DNA of 64,000 bases from Deinandra increscens subsp. villosa (lineage: Eukaryota > Streptophyta > Magnoliopsida > Asterales > Asteraceae). The DNA is taken from positions 18,996,956 through 19,060,955 of the forward strand of contig JBCNJP010000003.1 of NCBI GenBank assembly GCA_039602395.1. Reading direction: 5' to 3'. The position numbers and the translations under genes were made by a program. Numbering within the stretch: the stretch's first letter is position 1; every line of letters starts with the position of its first letter. Positions 34,481 through 45,254 of the stretch are shown piece after piece. The notes under the pieces are model-generated. The model was not told the origin of the DNA. It saw nothing but the letters and a program-made list of their open reading frames with translations, and did no database searches.

Positions 34481-35346
34481 TTCACAAGTTACTAATTAGC
34501 CCCTCAACAATTTTTTAAGTTTCAAAACAGCTTCAAACCTTTCAAAACTAATGCAAACTGCATTTCCAGCCCCTTAATTTCTGAAAAAACGAATACACGA
34601 CCACTTTCAAATATTTTCTTCATTAATTCCCCTTAGAACAAGCATGGAAAATTTTTGACTGAGTAAAACCAAACAAACGGACATAAAATAAATAAATAAA
34701 ATAATTTAGAGACACACAGAACACCAAACCTGTTTTGAGATGGTTCATAGGGATCAAACCGTCCTCCTTTGAACTAAAGAACGTTTTTTAGTCTCCATTA
34801 CTCGAGCATGTCTAGGTGATTGCCCGTATATTGGTCCATCTTAAACTCATGTCCCTCATTTTCCCGGCTGTTTGTCACTTATTTTATCTTTTAGGTTCAT
34901 TAATTTACCTTAATAAACAAATTCCAACTTCTAAATAATAAAAGTTAATATAATATTACCCCGTATCACGTCACCCCCTCTATCTCCCTCCACCACCGAA
35001 GCCTCCACCGCCTCCACATCACAGCCATTCACCAACCGACGCCTGCCATAGAACGTACGCCCCTACTCCGCTATACGCATCCATTCTAAACCATCATGGC
35101 GTCTTCACATCCTTTAACCTGAACCATCATGCCGTTTGTCCACTACAACCGTTAACTCCTTCGCGGGTGACGTCATCGTTTTGCTTCTCCAAGGGGCGCT
35201 TCCCGTCCCCATGAAAACCAACTGCCCTTTTCCTCTGCAATAAGCCACCACACAAATTCACTTCCACATCCACACACAGTCGCTTCCGCCCTCTTCCTTC
35301 TTCGTGTCTGCAATTTCTTCCCCATTACTCAATTTGTCACATCTTC
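34481..35346. other. Mostly no gene; C-rich stretch at 34970-35340
   Basis: 34481-34960 is plain AT-rich sequence. From 34970 the plus strand is C-rich with CCACCACCG and TCTTCCTTCTTC phrases, typical of a transcribed plant 5' leader, either in an LTR or a gene fragment. Confidence 0.4.
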
Positions 35347-35376
35347 ATGGATTTCATGTTGCTGCTTAAATTCTTG
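35347..35376 (+). CDS. Possible orphan first exon
   Basis: ATGGATTTCATG opens ten codons (MDFMLLLKFL) and ends at a consensus donor GTAAGT (35377) after a C-rich leader. The peptide is hydrophobic, like the start of a signal peptide. No second exon was found before the copia LTR at 35939, so this may be a captured gene fragment or an LTR leader exon. Weak evidence. Confidence 0.2.
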
Positions 35377-35938
35377 GTAAGTCAGGGTTTTTAGATCTAT
35401 TACTCTTCTAACTTGAATTGATTTTAAGTTTTACAAGTCCCATTTTTGGACAATTAATGTTGTATTTATCTCTGTACATGAATTTATATAATCCCATCGT
35501 CTTTCAAATACTCTTTTCAAATACTCTTTTAAACACTTTTAACAAATTCATGTTATTTTTTCATCAATAATTGAATTAATTTTGTTGTTTGTAGTCGTTC
35601 TTACTATTCTTTCCTTTGAAATTTTATAAAGTCACTTTTCTAGATAAAAGGCAGGTGTATTCAAAGACTGAAATGTTGTGTCACACCCCCTTCCATTAGG
35701 CTACATGATTTGTGTTCTAAAATTCAAATGCATTGATTCAGTTTCTGTTCCTGTAATCCAAAGTATCACAACGCTGACGGCGTTTGTACCATGGTTCTCA
35801 AGCCTTTGACATTGCTTTGCAATCTGATTAATAATTGACATATTTTAAGATTGTCATATCAACAAGTAGAAATACATGTAATTTGTATTCACATAATGTA
35901 GAGCCTAGAATTTTATAAAGCTTTTGCATTAGAATTTC
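35377..35938. other. No gene seen; possible LTR end at 35684
   Basis: Intron-like T-rich sequence follows the donor. GTGTCACACCCCC at about 35682 resembles a Ty3/gypsy LTR edge. Confidence 0.35.
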
Positions 35939-36318
35939 TGTTGGGCTAGTTTATGTGTGAATGGGTTAAATTGAATTAATGGGTTTGTGGGCTTATGGGT
36001 TGGACGGTTTTAGGGGCCTAGAGTCCGAATTTTGTTGCTTGGTTAACAAGCATAAGCAACCCTATATAAGGATAGCTTGTTTAGTAGATTAGGGTTGGTT
36101 CTCTTGGTTTTTTGCGAATTGGTTTAGAGAATTTCGATCAGTGTATTGCAATCAAGGTGATTAGTAAAGTGTTTTCTTCTCAATCGGTTTGTGAACTTAT
36201 TCCTATTATTATTGCTTTTCAGTTTAATTCTCGTTTAATCTTGAATCACTCTAGTGTTTGGATTCCGCACACTCACTAGAGATGGTGATATCGTGTTTGG
36301 GTTATTTCGATCCTTACA
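35939..36318 (+). mobile_element. 5' LTR of copia element
   Basis: 380 bp starting TGTTGGGCTAG and ending ATCCTTACA, two bases before a perfect tRNA-Met PBS. A TATA-like TATATAAG is at 36063-36070. Its U5 resembles the minus-strand LTR at 30746-31093. Confidence 0.85.
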
Positions 36319-36320
36319 AT

Positions 36321-36332
36321 TGGTATCAGAGC
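36321..36332 (+). promoter_or_regulatory. Primer binding site for tRNA-Met
   Basis: TGGTATCAGAGC, perfect match to the usual plant copia PBS. Confidence 0.95.
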
Positions 36333-36479
36333 GAAGAAACGCAAGTTTCGAGGCTCTCGCGATATCTGATTCAATTTTTTGTCAACTAACTGTTTGAGTT
36401 TTGTGGTGTCTTTCACAGTAGCAAGGTACAGAAGATTGTTTTTTTTGCAGGTTTCGGAAAAGGACAGAAGTGTTCGTGA

Positions 36480-36965
36480 CCAACTGCTCGTGTTTCAGAG
36501 ACTTTTCGACCCAACCAGATACTTTTCGATCAGCCGGGCTGATCGAAAACCCTGTTCTGTCGGCTACTTTTGATCGAGAAAGCCCCCTTGTGGCTTTTCG
36601 ATCAGGTCGTTCCAGTCGAAAAGTCCCCTCCAGTGACTTTTCGACCAGCAACTCTCAATCGAGAAGTCCTACTTCAAGACTTCTCGATCAGCATCCTCAA
36701 TCGAAAAGTCCCTCAGAGACTTTTCGATCAGTTTCATCTCAATCGAGAAGTCCCCTCGAGACTGCTCGATCCATCATCTTGATCGGAAAGTCCCCTGTGA
36801 CTTTTCGATCCACTGTGCTCTTCGATCGAAAAGTCCCCTCAGAGACTTTTCGATCCATACCCCACGTTTCGATCGCCCGACACTTTTCGACCAGCTACTC
36901 TTCGATTGAAAAGTACTTTTCGATCAAGCCATTTTCGACCGAAAACCCCTATTCGATCCATTTTC
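36480..36965 (+). repeat. Array of palindromic GACTTTTCGATC units in gag leader
   Basis: About ten units of 35-50 bases, each with an inverted pair such as CGAAAAGTCCC...GACTTTTCG, lie between the PBS and gag. Units are diverged (CTTCTCGATC, CTGCTCGATC) but keep the pairing. The long plus frame over it (36470-36994, rich in R, S, F, D, T) reflects the repeat and is unlikely to be coding. It may form RNA hairpins. Confidence 0.8.
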
Positions 36966-37025
36966 AAATTTTTTTGCGCAGCCTTGGCCTTTGACATATC
37001 GTCTTTGTCGAGTGCCACTCTTGAA

Positions 37026-38269
37026 ATGGATGCCAAAATCGGAACAAATGCCAGACCACCTCGTCTGGTATCAGGCAAGGATTTCATGAGCTAGAAGTAT
37101 CGATTTGTGAATTACATCAACTACCATGATGCCAAGATCATGCGTTCGGTCGAGGTGGGAGACTTTGTCCCATCAACTGCTGGGGCACAGGGTCAGCCAC
37201 CCACACCTAAAGCAAAAACTGAATGGCTTGATGATGACTGGTAAAAGGTGGAACGAGATAGAAAGGCACTGGCCGCTCTAACCATGGCCCTATCTCCTGA
37301 AGTTGCTGAAGCTTTCAAGGAATACACCTCTGCTAAGACCCTTTGCGATGCTCTTGTAGCCGCTTACGTAGGAAATGATGATATGAAGGAATCTCGAAAA
37401 GAAAATCTAAGAGAACTGTTTAATGAGTTTAACTATGTCCTTGGTGAAAATATTGAGACTCAGCTTCAACGCTTTATCAAGATAGTCACTGGAATGAAAG
37501 ATGCTGGAGTCGCATATACACAGGTGGAGGTCAACAGAAAACTGGTAAACTCTCTTCCGCCAAATTGGGACAGTACCATTGAATTGATTGAAAAGATGGT
37601 GCAAATGTCCACATCACCCCTAAGTGAGCTCATGTCTACCATTAGAGCATATGAAGAGAAGAAACAGAAGAGGGCAAGAAAACTGGGTAACGGGGCTTTA
37701 ATGAATCAAATGAATCAAGCATTCATTTCTTAGCCAGCTGTCTCTCCTAACACCCCACAGTCCACTCCAATGGAATTTATTACTCAAGCCACTGGGTCGA
37801 GTGCATCTGGAACATCAAATGTTGTTTCACTAGATGTTAATGCTTTAACAAAAGATCCCGGTTTTGCCCTTGGGGTGGGGATTATGAGTTGCTACCAGGC
37901 ACTTGTAGCAGGCTCACTTCTTCCCAGTGATCTATCTCCTGATGATGTGAATCAAGTAAACCCTGATGACCTGGAGCACATGGATATATCTTACCAGATG
38001 GGAATGTCCGTCCTGAGAGCTAGGCAGTTCATGGCGAAGACAGGACAGAAGGACTGGAATGGTGGCAAAGGAATAAAGCTCAGCTTCAATAAAGCAAATT
38101 TGAGGTGCTACAATTGCAACGAGTATGGGCATTATGCAAGGGAATGCACCAAACCAAGGGTTTATAGAGAAAGCAAGACTGACAACAGAAGTGAAGGCAT
38201 GAAGAAGGAGACTGGAAAGAATGACAAGGCACTGGTGGTTCAACATATGCCAGGATATGTGATGTTAGT
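37026..38269 (+). pseudogene. Copia gag with three in-frame stops
   Basis: Reading starts about MDAKIGTNARPPRL at 37026 and continues in one frame to the gap. Stops are TAG 37092-37094, TAA 37242-37244 and TAG 37731-37733, with no frameshift. The middle (37248-37733) has the alpha-helical UBN2-type copia gag core (ALSPEVAEAF, NSLPPNWDS). A CCHC knuckle with all four ligands is at 38106-38147 (CYNC...H...C). It belongs to the LTR at 35939-36318. Protease onward is lost in the gap. Family assignment is firm; loss of function is clear unless the stops are read through. Confidence 0.85.
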
Positions 38270-38769
38270 NNNNNNNNNNNNNNNNNNNNNNNNNNNNNNN
38301 NNNNNNNNNNNNNNNNNNNNNNNNNNNNNNNNNNNNNNNNNNNNNNNNNNNNNNNNNNNNNNNNNNNNNNNNNNNNNNNNNNNNNNNNNNNNNNNNNNNN
38401 NNNNNNNNNNNNNNNNNNNNNNNNNNNNNNNNNNNNNNNNNNNNNNNNNNNNNNNNNNNNNNNNNNNNNNNNNNNNNNNNNNNNNNNNNNNNNNNNNNNN
38501 NNNNNNNNNNNNNNNNNNNNNNNNNNNNNNNNNNNNNNNNNNNNNNNNNNNNNNNNNNNNNNNNNNNNNNNNNNNNNNNNNNNNNNNNNNNNNNNNNNNN
38601 NNNNNNNNNNNNNNNNNNNNNNNNNNNNNNNNNNNNNNNNNNNNNNNNNNNNNNNNNNNNNNNNNNNNNNNNNNNNNNNNNNNNNNNNNNNNNNNNNNNN
38701 NNNNNNNNNNNNNNNNNNNNNNNNNNNNNNNNNNNNNNNNNNNNNNNNNNNNNNNNNNNNNNNNNNNNN
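38270..38769. other. Assembly gap of 500 N
   Basis: Placeholder of exactly 500 N right after the gag knuckle; it hides pol and possibly the 3' LTR of the copia element. Confidence 1.
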
Positions 38770-39394
38770 TGTTAACCAAATGGTAAAAGGCACCACATAC
38801 ATCTGTGAGCGTAGAGAGGCCAAGTTATACAGCCACGTGTGCTGGGTAACCAACCCAATCAATTGAGCACATTGCACGGAAAACTCACTGCCCAAAGGCC
38901 CAATGTAATAAAAATGGTTGACTTTGAAATTCAAACCGGTAAGCTATGCCGACTAGCCAAACCCCTTGATAACCTCATAACTACTCGAGCAAGCTCTTCT
39001 AGTGAACTAATGTCACAATTATTAAAGACTCTTTGGGCTAGTGATATCTTGATGTTAGATAGAGTTTTACATTCTTAATTAAGTTGTGTGGATTCAAACA
39101 TGTGAAAAAAAATGATAGCGTAATTACTAAATAAAAAATCCTTTTCCAACTTCTATATTTTGATCCATAGTTTTTTTCTTCAGGTGTTCTTATAAATACA
39201 TTCAAATTACCAATCCCATACCTTTCTTTTTGTCAAATGAGATACGGACGGTCATCCGATGAACAACATGCTTAACAAACAACGGGCCTGATATGAAAGG
39301 TAGGAAGGGCTTTTTCTGACAAATTCTAGCCTGAACAGCCATCTAACATGTTGTGGTGGACGACCGTGCATATTAAATGTAGTATTAGAATTGA
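38770..39394. other. Unclassified sequence after gap
   Basis: A 79-residue frame (38839-39078) follows the gap. It has no family I recognise, lacks pol motifs, and could be a decayed 3' end of the copia element or an unrelated repeat. The rest is non-coding. Confidence 0.3.
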
Positions 39395-39625
39395 GAGGAT
39401 GTGTATAACATACCTGAGGGTGTAAAGGAGTCGAGCTGCTCGTGATCTACTCGAGGTCGGATCGATAAAAATCTCGAAACGAGTGGAACCTTAACGAGCT
39501 CTTGCTGAGCTCAAGCTTTGAGATATGGCTCGTTTAATAAATGAGCCTGAGCTTTAGATAATGAGCTCAAGTCGCTCGCACGCCTTAACGAGCCTTTTAT
39601 TTATATTATTGACTCATCAACTGAT
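39395..39625. mobile_element. GAGCTC/GCTCG-rich repeat fragment
   Basis: Dense GAGCTC, GCTCG and TGGCTCGTTTAATAAATGAG phrases. This is a style I associate with non-autonomous hAT-like elements, but terminal repeats are not resolved. Confidence 0.35.
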
Positions 39626-40144
39626 GTGAGTTGATAACAATTTCTATAAATTAATTAGGTAATGAAAAGTTCTTGGGTCTCCATATGTATAATTTTCAGA
39701 CACGTGACATATACGCAACGAATGTGTATAAAATCAGAAGAACATATGAGCATAAGAAAATATAATTCAGTTAAAAGATAACTAAGCAATAACCAGAGAG
39801 GAATGGTTGTGTGTGAGGAAGTTGATAAGGAGATGAGATGATGCGTGTAAAGAACAAGGGAAACATATATTAGGGTTGAGGTAAAAAAAACTAACGGGTC
39901 GGAGAAACGGATTACAAATTGGCCACAAGGATTTGGTGGGAAAAATTATCCCACGTAATTATCGTAGTGGTTCTTACGTCGTTGTAAGAGATGGGAAGTA
40001 AAAAATTAGGCAAGATAGCGAAGTTGTCATCTTTACGATTCACGTGTAACATTTGCATTTTACCCGATAGAGAAGTTCGACCCGTTTTGAAATATCGTGA
40101 TTTACGAATTTACGAATTACCGAGAACCGGTAGAATTTTTGGGT
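39626..40144. other. No gene seen
   Basis: Ordinary sequence between a repeat fragment and the solo LTR. It may belong to the gypsy U3 into which the solo LTR inserted. Confidence 0.5.
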
Positions 40145-40149
40145 ATTTG

Positions 40150-40803
40150 TGTTGGGTTGTATAACTATTTATCAAAACACGAGTACGCAGCGGAAAGAAT
40201 CCTATGAATTAATCTAACTAACCGGATGGAACATGTTTACCTTATGAGCTCGGATTGACTTGATCTCTTGGAGGATTTAAAGCAAATCCCTCTACGATCG
40301 CACACACGACACACCAATGCTATGTGCTAGCACTTGATCACGAACTCCTCTAATGAAGATGGCTTGGTCGAACCACACAAGAATCGAAACCCCCAGGGTT
40401 TTCTTGTTTGCCGAATTCGAGAGAGAATAGAGAGAGATTAGGGTTTTCTTTTATCAGATAAAAGTCGCACATCAACCTAAACCCAGAGGGTCTATTTATA
40501 GGTTTAAAATACTTGATAAACAAGCAAAAGGATAGGCATAAGATCCCTAGATCGAAATCGGCCTAGAGGCCTTATCCTCAACCTTCTCCCAATTATAATC
40601 CAATTATAACTCTCTCTAATTACAACTAACACCCCTCTGTTAACAATTAACTGTCAGTTTTTAACGAAACCTCGTTAAATGTTCGTGATAAATATTAATT
40701 AACCATTAATTAATATTAATACATTTGGTGTCGAGACGTGTGACCCCGTAGGCTTAAATAATATCCGGACATACGCTTACTATTACATGATCATATCCCT
40801 ACA
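40150..40803 (-). mobile_element. Solo LTR with perfect ATTTG duplication
   Basis: 654 bp flanked by ATTTG at 40145-40149 and 40804-40808. On the minus strand it starts TGTAGGGATATG and ends CCCAACA. A TATA box lies on the minus strand at 40493-40500 (ACCTATAAATAGACC). No internal region is attached, so it is the product of LTR-LTR recombination; copia or gypsy origin is not decided, though the size suits copia. Confidence 0.9.
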
Positions 40804-40808
40804 ATTTG

Positions 40809-43319
40809 TACCCCAATCAATAGATCTAAATGGTTTATAGTCATTTTTCAAAATAAAGTACTTAATTACAGTCAATTGGAATCAAATTGGACTTCTCAAA
40901 TTGAAAATAAAGTAATTTCCAGTTTTTATGTGATTTCGGTACGTGATTCGTCGTTTACCAAGATTCTCGTATTTGGTTATCGTATGTCAATTTCAACATA
41001 ATTATAAGTCTAACAATCAATTATTATGTCATGAGTCATCACACACTTAATCGAATTGCGAAACGTTAGTGAATTGCCAAAATTGATACGTACGTCAAAA
41101 CCGACCAAAATGCGTTATGTTTGATTAATTGTTTGATCATAATTCAATATATGGAATATTTATATTCATTTTTATTTGCTTGAATGTGGTTGATATGACG
41201 GGGAATGAAAAATGATGAAAAACGGGCCTCGAAAACGACGAATAACAAAGAAACTGGAGCGAAAACGGTAAAATCGGTAAGACTTTGGTTCGAGTGTGCT
41301 CCAAGCATATGGCTTGGAGCAACACCAACTCCAAGCGATACGCTTGGACAGATTTTCCAGCAAAAACCCTAATAAACCCCCTATAAAGCCATCTTAAGCC
41401 TCCATGCCAATCACTCCCAAATGATCAAAAACGACTGTAAGCCCTAGAGACCACCATTTTTGAAGATTTGATGCTCAAGATTGTTTTTCTTTCTTTGGAT
41501 TGAGTAGGTTTTACCCCTTTCAGTATGTAATCTCAAAACCATGTATCTAGCACCTTGAATCCTTCCTCTTTCTACATCAAGATCTGAATTTTATGTGTTA
41601 TTATGCTTAGATCTATGTTATAATTGATAGATCTAGGGGTTTTATGTTTCAAATCCCACCTTTATGCATGAAATGTTCATCTTCATTGATATTATGATGA
41701 AATCTCTATGGATCCTTGACATGCATGAAATTTGGTGTATAGATCTTCATGAAAATTGTTGTTTTGGTTATGGATCTAGGATTAGCTCTTGAGAAACCAT
41801 TATCAGGTTATAGATCTAGGGTTTGCTATGCCAAGATTTGATTTTTATGCTACAATATGACGAGATCTATGTGAAGCATGCTCCATATGGCTAGATCTAT
41901 GATTTTGAACATAAAGTTTAGATTTTTATGATGCAAATGGACTAGATACTCAACATGCATGCTCCTAAGTAGTAGATCTAGTGATGTCATGATAAAGATT
42001 GCAATTTTATGATGTGTCCATGCTCCAAAATGCTAGATCTAAGGTTTTCTTCATGAACATTGAGTATTGATGCTAGATATAGGGTTTCACCACGAAAATA
42101 TATCATTTTGTTCTATCATTTTCTTACTAGATCTTGAATTTTTCCATGAAAGTGATCATCTTGATGAATAGATTTAGCGTTTAATCATGTTAAAATGGCT
42201 AGATTCATTATGTTGCAGGATGAATCCATGTGTTAGACAAGTTAGGTTGACTTTGACCATTTGATGACTATAATTGGATTGCATGAAAATAAATGCATAT
42301 GTCTAATTTTTTATGTAAATAGATAAATGAATATGATTGCCATCCTTGACTTAGACTTAGGTTTGACCCTAATGATTGGTAAATCCATCCCGTACGTATC
42401 ACTATAACTCATCACCAACGAGTCGTTGAGTCAATTATGTCACTGTGAGTCGTGAAGCTTAATTCTTATTAATTATTTATTCTCTATCTCATTTGGTCGT
42501 CAAGGTCATCTTCTGGGTCTAACTTCCTCATTACATGGTGCTTTCTTTCAATTGTGTCTCCACATCAGGTGAGTATTCATAGCCCCTTTTCTTTTACTGT
42601 TTTGGGGTGCAACATGTACACTATCAGAACGCAAACTCTTTATGCTTTATTCTAAAACTAAAAGCAATCACTATGATTGTTATGTGTATACTTGTATGGT
42701 TAAACTTGTGTGGATTATTGCTCTAAACGATGTGAACGATTGATCGATGTGAACAATTGAATGATGGGAATGATTGAACAATTTGAACGCTGAAACGATC
42801 TGACGTATCTCATTAACTCATTGAGCCAGGGTTACAATAATAGATCTATTGGTGTGGCAACCCACTTGGCCTGCCTTGGCTTGGGCACCTTGTGATTGAA
42901 AGCCTAAATTCCGAGGGCTTGAGTGCGTCACTTATTATGTGCTTTGATTCATTTCATGTTTATCATATATGTTTACACATAACACGTTGAATCACATGTT
43001 TTAAATCTATACTAGTATGCTACACTTGCATTTACTCACCAACTATTCGTAGTTGACCCTTATTTTGTACATCTTGCAGGCTTTGCTGTTTGATGTTGTT
43101 GATCGCGCTGATGCCACTTTAGGATGCATGTGGACTTAGTGAGACCTAAATTGAACAAGTTATTTTGTATCATTTGATATTTTACTTTCGAACTATCATG
43201 TAAATATTCTAATGCTATGAAATGGGTTGATTAAGAATATCGCAACATCTAATTAGTGTTGTGTGCATCTGGATAATCATCGTGCCCTGACATATTTCAT
43301 CGTCGGTTGGGGTGTGATA
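40809..43319 (+). mobile_element. Ty3/gypsy LTR (U3 to U5), start uncertain
   Basis: It ends GTTGGGGTGTGATA four bases before TGGTATCAGAGCC, the layout of chromovirus-type LTRs (a CA to TA change at the end). A TATA-like CCTATAAAGCC is near 41379. The transcribed part has plant 5' leader character (41395-41480) and an AGATCTA-rich array. The left end was not located; the U3 probably extends past the solo LTR inserted at 40150. Confidence 0.55.
41580..42240 (+). repeat. AGATCTA-motif degenerate array in LTR
   Basis: TAGATCTA or close variants (AGATCTAGG, AGATCTATG) recur about a dozen times at intervals of 40-80 bases with surrounding TTTATG and CATGCA phrases. It is a diverged tandem repeat inside the transcribed LTR. 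Confidence 0.65.
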
Positions 43320-43322
43320 GAT

Positions 43323-43335
43323 TGGTATCAGAGCC
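43323..43335 (+). promoter_or_regulatory. Primer binding site for tRNA-Met (gypsy element)
   Basis: TGGTATCAGAGCC just after the LTR. Confidence 0.85.
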
Positions 43336-43815
43336 ACGGCTATAGGGATCTAGGTTATTAGAACCGGCTTGACCTAGACTTATGCCTTAGGTGTCCTGCA
43401 TGAGTGCCACATGCATAGCATGCCTATATAATTTATATGTCCTAAATTTGCTTCTTAATTATGCTTGTTTCAATTGTTTCCTTTGTCGACTAGCACACAC
43501 TTGTACAGAAATCACTTGAGGCTTCATATCCTCTTTCTTTAGAAATGACGCCTTATGCTCTTACGTACTATCTAGGAAGTTGATTTCCAATTTTTATAAT
43601 CTCGTCAGAAATGGGCCCTTAATGCTTGACATGTAGTAACTGGAAGGGCGGAAGCACCGGTAGTCGGAGTCTCTGACTAAGAAAAGCATTATGTACAAAT
43701 TCGAATTGACGGACCCGGACGCTCACTTGGGACGCCCCGATGAGAGTTCCGAAACCTATTAGGCCAAAGCATGTCAATCCATAGGATCTTACTCTGATCA
43801 GTCATGGTTGTCGTT
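43336..43815 (+). other. Leader of gypsy element, no gene seen
   Basis: Non-coding sequence between the PBS and an inserted GGTACC-rich element. Confidence 0.5.
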
Positions 43816-43817
43816 TA

Positions 43818-44759
43818 GGGATGAGCTCGGTACCGTATCTATGTCAATCCCGATGCTGGTTAGTACCGGTACCAAAATCTATGAAATGTGGGTACCGAAT
43901 ACGGTACCGGATACATTGGTACCGGTACCGGGTTTTCGGGTATAGTACCGGCTTGGTACCCGCTCTAGTTCTTTTTGTTAAAAATAGTTATTTTGAAATT
44001 TTCTAGTGTTTTTTATGTTTTAATATTTTAGTTAGTGTAATCTTTTATTTTGATGGAACAATGTGACAATATTAACTCATACAAACACATAATATAATAA
44101 TTATATGTCCAAAATCAATGTCATTCTTAACAAACATGCTTCTCTCAAAATGAAAAATCAACATTTTAAATAAGATGAATATGAAAAGCAAAATGCAATG
44201 CACTATAAGATGTTTTTTTTAATTTTTTCTAACATATATCATTTGATATGTTCCATGTACTACATACACCAAACATTAATCATAACCTCGATTAGTTATA
44301 AACAAACAAAAGTAAAATAAATATTGAAATGCTATCTACTTTAATTTATTTTATTGTGGTTACTTTTCTACATGCATATATAGCAAATAAAATGGTTGAA
44401 GGAATGTCAAACGTACACTAGCTAGGAAATTGTTCAAAAACTCAGTTTGAGAACGAAATGCATTCAAGTGATAAGATATCTATTAGGATATGGTAACTAG
44501 TACCATACAATCAGTAAAAAAAGTATAACTTATGTTTAAAAATTCAAGAAAAAACGATTTTTACATATATATAACTAGCGTAAGAATTACAAATATATAT
44601 TCCGGTCCCATTTGGGAAATACTTGTTTATACCGGTACAGGTACCGGTTAGTACCAGTTCCAAAATTAAGAAAAATCAAGTACCGGTACCGGTACCGTTT
44701 AGGTTCGGACGGTACTGGTTCGGTACCAGTACCGGTACTCAGTACAAAAAGCTCATCCT
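43818..44759. mobile_element. GGTACC-rich element with GGATGAGCT ends
   Basis: The left end has GGATGAGCTCGGTACCG and the right end ...AGTACAAAAAGCTCATCC, giving inverted ends. The first 160 and last 155 bases are packed with GGTACC, TACCGG and CCGGTACC, while the 600-base middle is plain AT-rich and non-coding. Likely a non-autonomous hAT-type element; an 8-bp duplication is not evident. Confidence 0.55.
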
Positions 44760-45120
44760 TATTGTAGTTTCCCACTCGGGAAATGATGGCCATTCCGTAT
44801 GTTTTTGAATATCATTCGATTTCGCGTTTTATGCATTAATTTTCAATAATTTATCATCCGAGTCACACCACATCACGGTCACACGAGTTTTACACTCAAT
44901 CATTTGTGTCGTAAATGGATTTCAACTTAATTTCTTATTTTATGTGTCGGTGATTTTGCGATTTCTCCTATGATTTTTGGTATTCTATGATTTATTGCAT
45001 TCAGTAGCGTCGTGATACTCCAATTCGAGTGTCATATATGATGTTTCTCACTTTTGTGATTTCGGATGATTTATCCACCCTTTCGTACCCTTTGTTCCAT
45101 GATCACTTCTCTCTCATTTT
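44760..45120 (+). other. Gypsy leader resumed, no gene seen
   Basis: Non-coding sequence leading into the gag start-like part. Confidence 0.4.
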
Positions 45121-45254
45121 CTCAGCATGGGTTGTGACAATTATTTCCGCAACCGTTAGGTGGCCCAGTAGATTACTTGGCAAGTGGCGGCTGCTCTCTT
45201 CAGCCTAATACAGCGAGCCCTATCAATGTTACCATTGTTAAATCCGCTCGCTAT
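45121..45254 (+). pseudogene. Gypsy gag N-terminal remnant
   Basis: Around 45127 the plus frame reads MGCDNYFRNR, a stop, then ITWQVAAALFSLIQR, similar in kind to the alanine-rich start of chromovirus gag. It is interrupted at 45255 by the copia-like element; a zinc knuckle follows that element at 53621. The link is inferred. Confidence 0.35.

Noticed and set aside
36470..36994. 174-residue plus frame as a coding gene upstream of gag
   Set aside because: Composition follows the palindromic repeat array in the leader, and a gag start is found further on in another context.
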